10,027 nucleotides of DNA, from NCBI GenBank assembly GCA_938041725.1, contig CALISX010000581.1, forward strand, positions 1 to 10,027, written 5' to 3'. Made by a program: the position numbers and the translations under genes. Shown here piece after piece: positions 1 through 7,700 of this stretch. Origin of the DNA: an uncultured Lachnoanaerobaculum sp. (GTDB taxonomy: Bacteria; Bacillota; Clostridia; Lachnospirales; Lachnospiraceae). Positions within the stretch are counted from its first letter, which is position 1. Every line of letters begins with the position of its first letter. The notes under the pieces are model-generated. The model made no database searches. It was not told where the DNA came from and saw nothing but the letters and a program-made list of their open reading frames with translations.

Positions 1-2
1 AG

Positions 3-122
3 ACATTTATAGGTCAGGCCTCAGGTGAGTCCTATGCTTTTGAATGGAGCGGCGGTGTTCCGGTAACGGTACTGGTTCAACCAAGTGAAAGAAGGGGCGG
101 AGTAAAATTAAGTGTTGATTAA
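3..122 (+). CDS. C-terminal end of an unidentified protein (5' truncated by window edge)
   Basis: The frame starting at base 3 is open from the window edge to a TAA at 120-122, giving 39 residues that begin TFIGQASGESYAFEW and end in GGVKLSVD. I do not recognise the family. The fragment is rich in Gly, Ser and Val with alternating hydrophobic residues, as in a beta-strand end of an extracytoplasmic or cell-surface domain, but this is only an impression. The reading is supported by a strong intrinsic terminator that starts 18 bases after the stop, and by the other two forward frames closing at bases 10-12 and 26-28. Its base composition is more balanced than that of the AT-rich gene that converges on it from the right. 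Confidence 0.6.
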   Translation, partial: TFIGQASGESYAFEWSGGVPVTVLVQPSERRGGVKLSVD

Positions 123-140
123 AATATAAATAACTGATAG

Positions 141-175
141 TGGCTGTAGCTTCAGTGCTACAGCCATTAATTTTT
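141..175 (+). terminator. Intrinsic terminator after the left-edge gene, probably bidirectional
   Basis: A perfect 10-bp stem, TGGCTGTAGC (141-150) with GCTACAGCCA (157-166), closes a 6-base loop (TTCAGT). TTAA and a run of five T (171-175) follow. On the opposite strand the same hairpin is followed by a looser T-rich stretch, so it may also stop transcripts of the converging licCA-like gene ending at 265. Confidence 0.88.
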
Positions 176-264
176 GTAGAATATACCAATTGTTTATTAA
201 AAGAGAACAACTTTACTTAAACTGTATTTTATAAAGCTTTTACATACTGTATAGCCTGCTTTGA

Positions 265-2049
265 TTATAAAATAATTTTCATGGCCTCTTTAAAGAAGTC
301 CTTAGCATATCTATACATAACCAGTGAATACTCTCCGAATTCCTCACCTAAATTTGCCTTATAGACAGTCCACAATGCCCAAAGATAACCGCTAAGAGCC
401 ATGTAGGAATAGAGCTTTTTATATTCGGTCTTTGTAGGAAGTCTTTTTAAATAGTTTTTTAAAAGTATATCGGAATCATCCTTTGTATAATATGAATAGA
501 TTGCACACATTGCAACATCAATAATCGGCTCCGCCATACCGGCATATTCCCAATCTATAAGTTTTATTGTATTCTCTCCTGTAATAATAAAGTTGTCGGC
601 AACACTGTCAATATGACATAAGCAGGATTTGGATTTTATATTGTCTAAAATATTTAGAAGAATCATCATATTGTTATGAACGGTTTCTACATCTTCAAAT
701 GATATACCTCCGGAATTCAGGCAGAGATTTTTGTAATAATTAATTCTTTCACCTATATTAAATTCATGGTTCACATTTATTTTTTTATCATGCATGGATT
801 TTAAAAGTTCCATACATCTGCTCATCTCATTCATATCCTTTGGGTTTGCATTTTTAGAATTTTTATAAAACTTTGATATCTTATATCCGCTCTCTCTGTC
901 AAAGTAAATTATTTCCTCAGTAATATTTAAGTCCTTCACCGCCATATAGCAATCATATTCATTTTTACGGTTAATCAGTACATCAGTGCCCTTTCCGGGA
1001 ATTCTGCAAATATAGCTTTGACCCTTTACAGAAAATAAAAAGGACTTATTCGTCATTCCGGATTTTAGGGTACTAAGATCCACAATCTCACTTTCAGAGA
1101 TTTTAAAAACTTTTGCAATAAGTTCAAGAGCTATATTTCCGCTTTTTTCCCTGTAACGGTCATCAAAATTTCTAAGTTCCTCAAGATTTTCAAATTCATA
1201 CACCTGATTATCAGGTTGTGGATTAATGTAAATTGGAGGAAGAGAGTTTTTATTATTAACTTCATTCATTAAAACATTTTCCCAGTACCAGTCATTACTT
1301 CCCGGAGACTTGTATGCCTTTATAATGAGTGGCATAAGAGAATTTAAAAAATCTCTGCAAAAATAAACGGGGCCGTACATCACATAATCATCCATGCCTC
1401 CCACATTTATAGATTTGATTTCTCTTTTTTTATTAAAACCGATTGCCCATTCACCGGTTTTTCCTTCCATATAAACAGCCGAGTACCAGGAATAGGGCTC
1501 ATATTTGTGATACATATTTTCTCTCATCCAATTATCGGAGGAGAGGATATAGACATTTGAGTTATTGATATATTCTCTGACATGATAAAGTGTGGATAAA
1601 TTATTTTTTACAGAATAGTCGGGATTGTAAATTAATTTCACATTATATTTATCAATGAGATAGTCAAAATGTTCTTTAAGATAACCGACCACAATAATTA
1701 TATCTTTTATTCCGACTTCATGTAGCTGCTTTATCTGCCTTTCAATCATTCTTTCACCGAATACTTCCAAAAGCCCTTTAGGTGTTTCAAATGTCAGAGG
1801 AACAAATCTTGAGCCGAAACCGGCAGCCATAATAATTGCTCTTTCAACCTTAAACGGCTCAAGATAGTTTATACCGCTTTCACTTATGATAAGTTCATTT
1901 CCTTCCTTATATATAAGCCCCTCACCTATGGCAGCATGAATAAGATTGTTAACACTGCCAAGTGATAGTGAAAGCTTGGCGGAAAGTTCCCTCTGCGTAA
2001 TGTTTTTACATTCATATATTTCTCTAAGTAAATAGGCGTATCTGTTCAT
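265..2049 (-). CDS. licCA: Winged-helix / LicC-type phosphocholine cytidylyltransferase / LicA-type choline kinase fusion
   Basis: A predicted cytoplasmic 594-residue protein that should phosphorylate choline and convert phosphocholine to CDP-choline, the donor for decorating surface polymers. Residues 1-65 form a small winged helix-turn-helix (ITQRELSAKLSLSLGSVNNL). Residues 69-300 are a LicC/sugar-nucleotidyltransferase fold with the signature AAGFGSRF..P.T.E.PKGLL (75-94, Lys91) and SSDNW (170-174, metal-binding Asp172). Residues 303-594 are an aminoglycoside-phosphotransferase/choline kinase fold with a nucleotide loop at 329-340 (LKSGMTNKSFLF), catalytic CHIDSVADNF (478-487, Asp481 and Asn486) and IDWEYAGMAEP (498-508, Asp499). 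LicC-LicA fusions are known, for example LicCA of Treponema denticola; the extra N-terminal DNA-binding-type domain is the unusual part. GGAGG lies at 2053-2057 with only 3 bases before the ATG, but no better in-frame start is visible. The gene is much more AT-rich than dnaE, hinting at transfer. Substrate could also be ethanolamine. Confidence 0.87.
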   Translation of the reverse strand: MNRYAYLLREIYECKNITQRELSAKLSLSLGSVNNLIHAAIGEGLIYKEGNELIISESGINYLEPFKVERAIIMAAGFGSRFVPLTFETPKGLLEVFGERMIERQIKQLHEVGIKDIIIVVGYLKEHFDYLIDKYNVKLIYNPDYSVKNNLSTLYHVREYINNSNVYILSSDNWMRENMYHKYEPYSWYSAVYMEGKTGEWAIGFNKKREIKSINVGGMDDYVMYGPVYFCRDFLNSLMPLIIKAYKSPGSNDWYWENVLMNEVNNKNSLPPIYINPQPDNQVYEFENLEELRNFDDRYREKSGNIALELIAKVFKISESEIVDLSTLKSGMTNKSFLFSVKGQSYICRIPGKGTDVLINRKNEYDCYMAVKDLNITEEIIYFDRESGYKISKFYKNSKNANPKDMNEMSRCMELLKSMHDKKINVNHEFNIGERINYYKNLCLNSGGISFEDVETVHNNMMILLNILDNIKSKSCLCHIDSVADNFIITGENTIKLIDWEYAGMAEPIIDVAMCAIYSYYTKDDSDILLKNYLKRLPTKTEYKKLYSYMALSGYLWALWTVYKANLGEEFGEYSLVMYRYAKDFFKEAMKIIL

Positions 2050-2126
2050 AATCCTCCATAAAATAATGTGGGCATCAAAGACCTTTTTTCTATTGATACC
2101 ATAGTGCTTTGTAAATAAAGTTATAA

Positions 2127-2138
2127 TTGTTGAAACAA
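2127..2138. promoter_or_regulatory. Short palindrome upstream of the choline gene, possible operator
   Basis: TTGTT-GA-AACAA is an inverted repeat with 5-base arms about 78 bases upstream of the minus-strand start codon at 2049. Its position is suitable for an operator, possibly for the winged-helix domain of the protein itself. The arms are short and the DNA is AT-rich, so chance occurrence is quite possible. Confidence 0.25.
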
Positions 2139-2177
2139 ATCAATAAGTTCAAAAATAATAAAAAAATACATATATTG

Positions 2178-2221
2178 AACATTCTAACATAAAATTTCTT
2201 TAAAGTATATAATAGAATGTT
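2178..2221. repeat. 9-bp inverted repeat around a TATAAT box
   Basis: AACATTCTA (2178-2186) and its exact complement TAGAATGTT (2213-2221) are separated by 26 bases. The spacer and right arm include TATAAT (2208-2213). It could be a two-half-site operator or a long-loop hairpin; no T run follows, so it is not an intrinsic terminator. Function is unknown. Confidence 0.4.
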
Positions 2222-2637
2222 ATTATAAATATGGCATTTAAAGTGGTGTGAAATAAGCAATAAATTAAAACTGCATGTGCGTGTCTTAGGCACAACACTA
2301 ATAATAAAAGTCGGAACAAATTTAGAATATATTAAATCAGACCGACGACGGATGCAATCTTTTAAAGAAGAACATAATATTTATTCTTTCGGGCTGTGTC
2401 CATACAAATTATTATTTTATTCAATTTATTATGTTTTAACTATAATACAGTACTTGGAAAAGAGAATAAAAAATGGTGGAGAAAAAAATATATATATTAT
2501 GTAAGGAGTTTCTTCCTTATATAGGTTAACTATTTATACAGACAGAAAAACAGATATTTATAGTATAATAAGAGAAGACTTATACAGAAAAGTAAATTAT
2601 GTAATATTTTTGTAAGAAATCAGAAATGGAAAATATA

Positions 2638-2666
2638 TTGTAAATATAAAAATAAAGTTATATACT
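2638..2666 (+). promoter_or_regulatory. SigA-type promoter for the cell wall-binding protein gene
   Basis: TTGTAA (2638-2643) and TATACT (2661-2666) are separated by exactly 17 bases. The predicted start of transcription is near 2673, giving a 5' leader of roughly 84 bases before the ATG at 2757. The -35 matches four of six consensus bases and the -10 matches five of six. Confidence 0.65.
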
Positions 2667-2718
2667 ACGATTGTCTTGAAACAAAGGGACTAAAAAGTTA
2701 ACTTTACGAGACGCATTA

Positions 2719-2745
2719 GATTTCAAAAAGGATTTCAAAAAGGAG
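2719..2745 (+). repeat. 12-bp tandem duplication that forms the ribosome binding site
   Basis: GATTTCAAAAAG occurs twice head to tail at 2719-2730 and 2731-2742. The second copy runs into GAG, creating AAAGGAG (2739-2745), the likely ribosome site for the ATG at 2757 with an 11-base spacer. The first copy also makes an AAGGA (2728-2732), a weaker site too far upstream. An earlier ATG at 2746 closes after four codons, which supports 2757 as the start. Confidence 0.8.
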
Positions 2746-2756
2746 ATGCATTCATT

Positions 2757-4403
2757 ATGAGAAAGCAAACAAAGATTGCTGCATTAATTTCAGCAGCAGC
2801 AGTTCTCTCAGTTGGTGGAGCTATGACAGCTTTCGCTGCTACAGGCTGGCAACAGGAGAACGGTACATGGGTATATTATAACAGAAACGAAGAGAAAGTA
2901 ACAGAGACATGGCAGAAGTCAGGTGACTACTGGTTCTATCTTGACGATAAAGGCGAGATGGCTACAGATTCACTTATCGACGATAACGACGATACATACT
3001 ATGTTGACATTAACGGTGTTATGGTTACAAATCGTTGGGTTGCAGTTGACAACGAGAACGCAGGCGAAGAGAACGAGCCAAATCAGTGGTGGTACTACTT
3101 CGGAGCTAACGGTAAGGCTTACAAGAGAAGCGATTCAGCTACAGGCGACGTTTCTTTAAAGACTATCAACGGTAAGAAGTACACATTCAATGCTGACGGT
3201 AAGATGCAGTATGGTTGGGTAAAAGACGGTGAGACTCAGCATGACGACAATGCTTGGCAGGAAGCCGACTATTACTTCGGAGATGAGAACGACGGTGCTA
3301 TGGCAGAGGGATGGAAAGAGATTTCTATAACAGATGACCAGGCGGCAGACCTTCAGCCGGGTGACAACTACTGGGATGAGGATCAGACCAGGTGGTTCTA
3401 CTTCAAGTCCTCTGGTAAGAAGGAGAAGAACTCCGAAGGAAAGACCATCAATGGCAAGAAGTATGGATTTGACCAGTATGGACGTATGAATGCCGGATGG
3501 TATTCCAGCGCTACTGCTTCTGTTTCTTCCAGCAGCGTTAAGGATGGCGGACTCCAGGGAAGTGCTACCTACTCCAAGAGCTTCATGAACTTCGCCAGCC
3601 CTGACAATGGAGCAAGGTATACCAAGGGATGGTTCAAGACCACACCTGGATATTTCCTCCAGAGGGATAAGTATGAGGATGGCAGCGAGTACTGGTATTA
3701 TGCAGATAATAACGGTAAGCTGGCTGTTAATGAGATCAAGACCATCAATGGTAAGAAGTATGCCTTTGACGAGTATGGACGTATGATGGACGGATTTGTT
3801 GTTCTTCAGATGGCCAGCCTTGCTTCTGGATCCAACGCTTACAGCACCAAGGACATTGTTCAGAAGGTAGGCAGCCAGGATAAGTATGACACTTCCGACA
3901 ACTTGGACAAGTTTGTTGCAGCCAACATTGACCTGTTCAAGAGCGGTGAGTTAAGATCCTACTATTTCGGAGACGGAAATGATGGTTCTATGAAGACCGG
4001 CAAGACCAATGTTGAGTTAGACGGCGAGAAGCTGACCTTTGAGTTTGCTAAGAACGGTTCTGCTAAGGGATCTGGACTTCTGGGTATTAAGGATCATAAG
4101 TATTACTTTGCCGGTAAGCTGGCTAAGGCTGATAGTGACAACAAGATTGAGGTTTTGGTACTGGGAGCGAACGATAAGTTTGAGTTCCAGGGATCTGTTG
4201 AGGAAGCTTTTGCCAAGTTTGGATATACCAGCCAGCCAATACGTAAAGGTACCCAGTATAAACTGACTCTGGGAACTGGACAGAAGGCTTATTTGATCAA
4301 TACCTCCGGTGCTATGGTAAAGAGCGGAACAAAGACCGATGGTGACAACTACAAGGTTAGCGTTTCCAACTACAAGATCAACCACATTGATCTGTCTGAA
4401 TAA
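2757..4403 (+). CDS. Secreted cell wall (choline)-binding repeat protein
   Basis: A 548-residue exported protein expected to sit non-covalently on the cell wall. Residues 1-27 are a Sec signal peptide: basic MRKQTK, a hydrophobic alanine-rich core, and AFA before the probable cut. The mature part is built from aromatic/glycine repeats of the CW_binding_1 type: GWQQENGTWVYYN (30-42), SGDYWFYLDDKGEMAT (55-70), QWWYYFGANGKAYK (110-123), and three KTINGKKY-F---G(K/R)M units at 135-150, 229-244 and 328-343. A second repeated motif, YYFGD-NDG-M, appears at 172-182 and 402-412. No catalytic domain is visible; the C-terminus (about 415-548) is lysine- and glycine-rich and unassigned. Its divergent neighbour makes CDP-choline, which fits a choline ligand. 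Codon use changes sharply between residues 192 and 211: Thr is ACA and Ser mostly TCA before, Thr mostly ACC and Ser mostly TCC/AGC after. Role could be adhesin, surface coat or scaffold. Confidence 0.87.
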   Translation: MRKQTKIAALISAAAVLSVGGAMTAFAATGWQQENGTWVYYNRNEEKVTETWQKSGDYWFYLDDKGEMATDSLIDDNDDTYYVDINGVMVTNRWVAVDNENAGEENEPNQWWYYFGANGKAYKRSDSATGDVSLKTINGKKYTFNADGKMQYGWVKDGETQHDDNAWQEADYYFGDENDGAMAEGWKEISITDDQAADLQPGDNYWDEDQTRWFYFKSSGKKEKNSEGKTINGKKYGFDQYGRMNAGWYSSATASVSSSSVKDGGLQGSATYSKSFMNFASPDNGARYTKGWFKTTPGYFLQRDKYEDGSEYWYYADNNGKLAVNEIKTINGKKYAFDEYGRMMDGFVVLQMASLASGSNAYSTKDIVQKVGSQDKYDTSDNLDKFVAANIDLFKSGELRSYYFGDGNDGSMKTGKTNVELDGEKLTFEFAKNGSAKGSGLLGIKDHKYYFAGKLAKADSDNKIEVLVLGANDKFEFQGSVEEAFAKFGYTSQPIRKGTQYKLTLGTGQKAYLINTSGAMVKSGTKTDGDNYKVSVSNYKINHIDLSE

Positions 4404-4448
4404 TTTAGAGTGAAACAAAATATTGTTTTCATGAGATTCTAATTGCGG

Positions 4449-4476
4449 GCTCTCGGGATTTTCCCGAGAGCTTTTT
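4449..4476 (+). terminator. Intrinsic terminator of the cell wall-binding protein gene
   Basis: The perfect 9-bp stem GCTCTCGGG (4449-4457) with CCCGAGAGC (4463-4471) closes an ATTTT loop and is followed directly by five T (4472-4476). It lies 45 bases after the stop codon. The next base, 4477, is the first base of the structured element. Confidence 0.93.
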
Positions 4477-4646
4477 GCTGTATAAGTCCCCGGAGGGTGC
4501 CAGAATAGCCGCCATGCTTGCATGAGTGGCTATTCTGGTATCGGCCGGGACAACAGGCATGAGTAAGCAGGGCGACAGCCCGGATTACGAATGCCTGGTC
4601 GCAGCACGAAAGCTGTTAAGCGGAGTGCTGCGAAGACTTATACAGC
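4477..4646 (+). ncRNA. Candidate structured RNA (170 nt, multi-branched), class not recognised
   Basis: A perfect 12-bp helix, GCTGTATAAGTC (4477-4488) with GACTTATACAGC (4635-4646), encloses three helices. The first is CCAGAATAGCC (4500-4510) with GGCTATTCTGG (4528-4538), extendable by G-U and T-A pairs. The second is CAGGCAT (4554-4560) with ATGCCTG (4591-4597), continuing through a symmetric GA/GA internal loop into GTAA/TTAC (4563-4566, 4585-4588), then a GCA/GGA loop and GGGC/GCCC with a GACA loop (4570-4581). The third is CGCAGCAC (4600-4607) with GTGCTGCG (4625-4632), holding an inner GCT-GTTA-AGC. The tandem GA mismatch makes sense only if the + strand is the RNA. It lies 54 bases before the dnaE start, so it may be a leader, a separate small RNA, or a DNA foldback element with 12-bp terminal inverted repeats. 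I see none of the conserved cores of the common riboswitches or T-boxes that I know. No dedicated promoter is clear. Confidence 0.6.
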
Positions 4647-4660
4647 CATATACAGCCATA
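4641..4660 (+). repeat. 10-bp tandem repeat overlapping the 3' strand of the closing helix
   Basis: TACAGCCATA occurs twice in a row (4641-4650, 4651-4660). Consequently TATACAGC occurs at both 4639-4646 and 4649-4656, so the 5' strand GCTGTATA (4477-4484) has two possible partners. The second copy's ACAGC (4652-4656) can also pair with GCTGT (4665-4669). Confidence 0.85.
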
Positions 4661-4673
4661 TTCTGCTGTCCTA

Positions 4674-4695
4674 TGCTATACTATATCCCAGGAGG
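4674..4695 (+). promoter_or_regulatory. Possible extended -10 promoter and ribosome site for dnaE
   Basis: TGC-TATACT (4674-4682) fits an extended -10 element, but no recognisable -35 lies 16-18 bases upstream. Transcription from here would begin near 4689, almost on the ribosome site AGGAGG (4690-4695), which has a 5-base A spacer before ATG 4701. That very short leader makes the promoter call weak; the ribosome site is clear and fixes the start. Confidence 0.4.
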
Positions 4696-4700
4696 AAAAA

Positions 4701-7700
4701 ATGTCATTTACCCATTTGCATGTACATACAGAATATTCCCTGCTGGACGGTTCCTGTAAAATCAAGGAGCTGGTAGCCCGGGCGAAGGCCTGCGGCATGG
4801 ATTCCCTGGCTATCACAGACCATGGGGTTATGTATGGTGTTATAGAATTTTATAAGGCAGCCAAAGCCGCAGGGATCAAACCCATTCTCGGCTGCGAGGT
4901 TTATGTCAGTCCCGGTTCCCGCTTTGACAGGGAAAAGGGAAGGGGAGAGGATCGGTATTACCATTTGATCCTGCTGGCCAAAAACAACCAGGGCTATGCC
5001 AATCTGGTGAAAATTGTATCCAAGGGTTTTACCCAGGGCTTTTATTATCGTCCCCGCATTGATTTTTCGCTGCTGGAGGAGTACCATGAGGGGCTGATTG
5101 CCCTTTCAGCCTGTTTGGCCGGGGAGATACCCCGGCTGATTGTCAGGGGAAAAAAGGAAGAAGCCAGAGCCGTAGCAAGAAAATACCAGGCTCTTTTTGG
5201 CAAAGACAATTTTTACCTGGAGCTGCAGGACCATGGTATTTTTGAACAAAAAAAGGTAAATCTGGAGCTGCAGGCCATGGGGAGGGAACTGAATATTCCC
5301 CTGGCGGCCACCAATGATATCCATTATATTTATGACAGGGATGCCGCTGCCCATGATATACTCCTTTGCATTCAAACAGGAAAAACCGTCCATGAGCCAA
5401 ACCGGATGCGCTATGAGGGGGGGCAGTTTTATTTTAAAACCGAAGAGGAGATGCAGACCCTTTTTGCCTTTGCGCCGGAGGCTGTGGAAAATACTGCAGA
5501 CATTGCCGCCAGGTGCAATGTGGAGATAGAGTTTGGCGTTACCAAGCTCCCCCGGTTCCCTCTGCCTCAGGGGGAGACTTCCAAAGGCTGTTTAAGCCGC
5601 CTTTGTACTGAGGGGCTGGCTGCCAGGTATGAAAGCACCCGAGAGGATATGCCGGCTCTTAGGGAAAGACTGGAGTATGAGCTGGATATTATCGAAAAAA
5701 TGGGCTATGTGGACTATTTTTTAATTGTATGGGATTATATCAATTATGCCAGAAACCAGGGCATTGCGGTGGGGCCGGGAAGGGGCTCTGCCGCCGGGAG
5801 TCTGGTGTCCTACTGTTTGGGAATTACAGACATTGATCCCATCCGCTACCAGCTGCTGTTTGAGCGTTTTTTAAACCCGGAGCGGATCTCCATGCCGGAT
5901 ATTGATGTGGACTTTGCCTATGAAAGAAGGGGAGAAGTCATTTCCTATGTAATAAAAAAATACGGTGCAGACCGGGTGTGTCAGATCATTACCTTTGGTA
6001 CCCTGCAGGCCAGAGGGGTGATCCGGGATGTGGGACGGGCTTTGGAAATTCCCTATTCCCGCTGTGATACCATTGCAAAGCTGGTGCCAAGGGAAAAGGA
6101 TATGACCTTGGAAACAGCCATTGCCCAAAGCAAGGAGCTGCATCAGCTTTTTGAAACTGACCCCCAGGTGCGCCGTCTTTTAGAGCTGAGTCTTCGCCTG
6201 GAGGGGCTGCCCAGGCATACCTCCATGCATGCCGCCGGCGTGGTGATTTCCCAAAAAAGCGTAGAGGAATATGTGCCTTTGGCTGTGGGGGCAGAGGGTT
6301 CTGTCACCACCCAGTATACCATGAATACACTGGAGGAGCTGGGACTGTTAAAAATGGACTTTCTGGGCCTGCGCACGCTTACAGTGATCCAGAATACCCT
6401 GGCTCAGATTCAAAAAAAACACCACAAGACCATAGATCTGCACAGTTTGGGTTATGATGACCCTAAGGTATTTGCCTTTATTTCCACAGGAAAAACCGAT
6501 GGAGTGTTCCAGCTGGAAAGTGCCGGGATGCAAAGTTTTATGCGGGAACTGAAGCCGGAAAATCTGGAGGATATTATTGCGGGGATTTCCCTGTTCCGCC
6601 CCGGCCCCATGGATTTTATTCCCAAGTACATCCAGGGAAAGAATAATCGTTCCAAAATCACCTATGATACTCCTCTTTTGGAGCCTATTCTTTCCGCCAC
6701 CTACGGGTGCATTGTATACCAGGAACAGGTCATGGCCATTGTCCGGGACCTGGCAGGGTATACTGTGGGCAGAAGCGATCTGGTGCGAAGGGCCATGAGC
6801 AAGAAAAAGGCTTCTGTGATGGAGAAGGAGCGGAAAAATTTTGTATACGGCAATCCAGAGGAGGGGGTGCCGGGCTGTGTGGCCCGGGGAATTCCGGAAA
6901 TAACCGCCCAAAAGATCTTTGATGAAATGATGGATTTTGCCAGCTATGCCTTTAACAAATCCCATGCAGCCTGCTATGCTTATATTTCCTATCAAACGGC
7001 TTATTTAAAATACTACTATCCCAAGGAATTTATGGCAGCCACCATGACCTCGGTGATGGACAATACTGACAAGCTGATGGAATACATGGGGGGCCTTCAT
7101 GCCATGGGCATCCGGCTTTTGCCGCCGGACATTAACCGGGGAGAAAGGGGATTTTCCGTGGAACAGGAGGGCATTCGCTTTGGTTTAAATGCCATAAAAA
7201 ATGTGGGAAAAAATGTGGCAGATGCCATAATCCGGGAAAGAGAGATTCGGGGACCCTACCAAAGCCTGGAGGATTTTATCAGCCGCATCAGCCTGAAGGA
7301 AATCAGCCGTCGCAGTGTGGAGAGCTTCATCAAGGCAGGGGCCCTGGATCTTTTAGAAGGCAACCGAAGGGAAAAAATTCTCAGTGCAGAGGCTTTGATC
7401 AATGAAAAGAACCGGGAGCAGCGGGGCAGTATGCCGGGGCAGATGTCCTTATTTCAACAGGACAATAACTTCCTTGGCAGACAGCTGATTACCATGGCTG
7501 AGTATTCCAAGGAGGAGCTTCTGGCCTTTGAAAAGGAAGTGCTGGGGGTATATCTCAGCGGCCATCCTTTGGATGAATTTTTGCAGGATTTGGAAAAAAA
7601 TACCAATGCCAAAAGTACGGATTTTAAAAGGAATTTGGAGGAGGAGGACGCACTGCCTCCGCCTCCAAAGACAGCGGTGGGGGGGATTCTTGCCCAGGTG

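Larger units (their letters stand above)
2050..2756. other. AT-rich divergent intergenic region with no convincing gene
   Basis: About 700 bases separate the start of the minus-strand choline gene from the + strand binding-protein gene. Short open frames exist on both strands (2277-2504 and 2090-2293), but they lack a good ribosome site and their proteins are low-complexity, as expected from AT-rich DNA. The stretch contains two small inverted repeats (2127-2138 and 2178-2221), a TATAAT on the + strand at 2208-2213 with no clear -35, the promoter at 2638-2666 and a 12-base tandem duplication before the downstream gene. I found no convincing SigA promoter for the minus-strand gene. Confidence 0.7.

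Noticed and set aside
2090..2293. 67-codon minus-strand open frame upstream of the choline gene
   Set aside because: Hydrophobic, Asn/Ile/Leu-rich product typical of translated AT-rich DNA, with no start support.
2277..2504. 75-codon + strand open frame in the intergenic region
   Set aside because: It starts with GTG, has no clear ribosome site, and its protein is low-complexity with no recognisable motif in very AT-rich DNA.
4017..4523. 168-codon minus-strand frame opposite the 3' end of the binding-protein gene
   Set aside because: It runs antisense through a well-supported coding region and the terminator, and has no family resemblance.
4477..4646. Known riboswitch, T-box, hammerhead, 6S, SRP or tmRNA
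   Set aside because: The conserved core sequences I know for these are not present, for example no GGGTGG-ACCGCG of a T-box and no CTGATGA core of a hammerhead. A covariance search is needed for classes I do not recall.
4526..4759. Open frames running through the structured element into dnaE
   Set aside because: They overlap the foldback and the true dnaE start in other frames and lack a ribosome site; the bases are better explained by RNA-type pairing.
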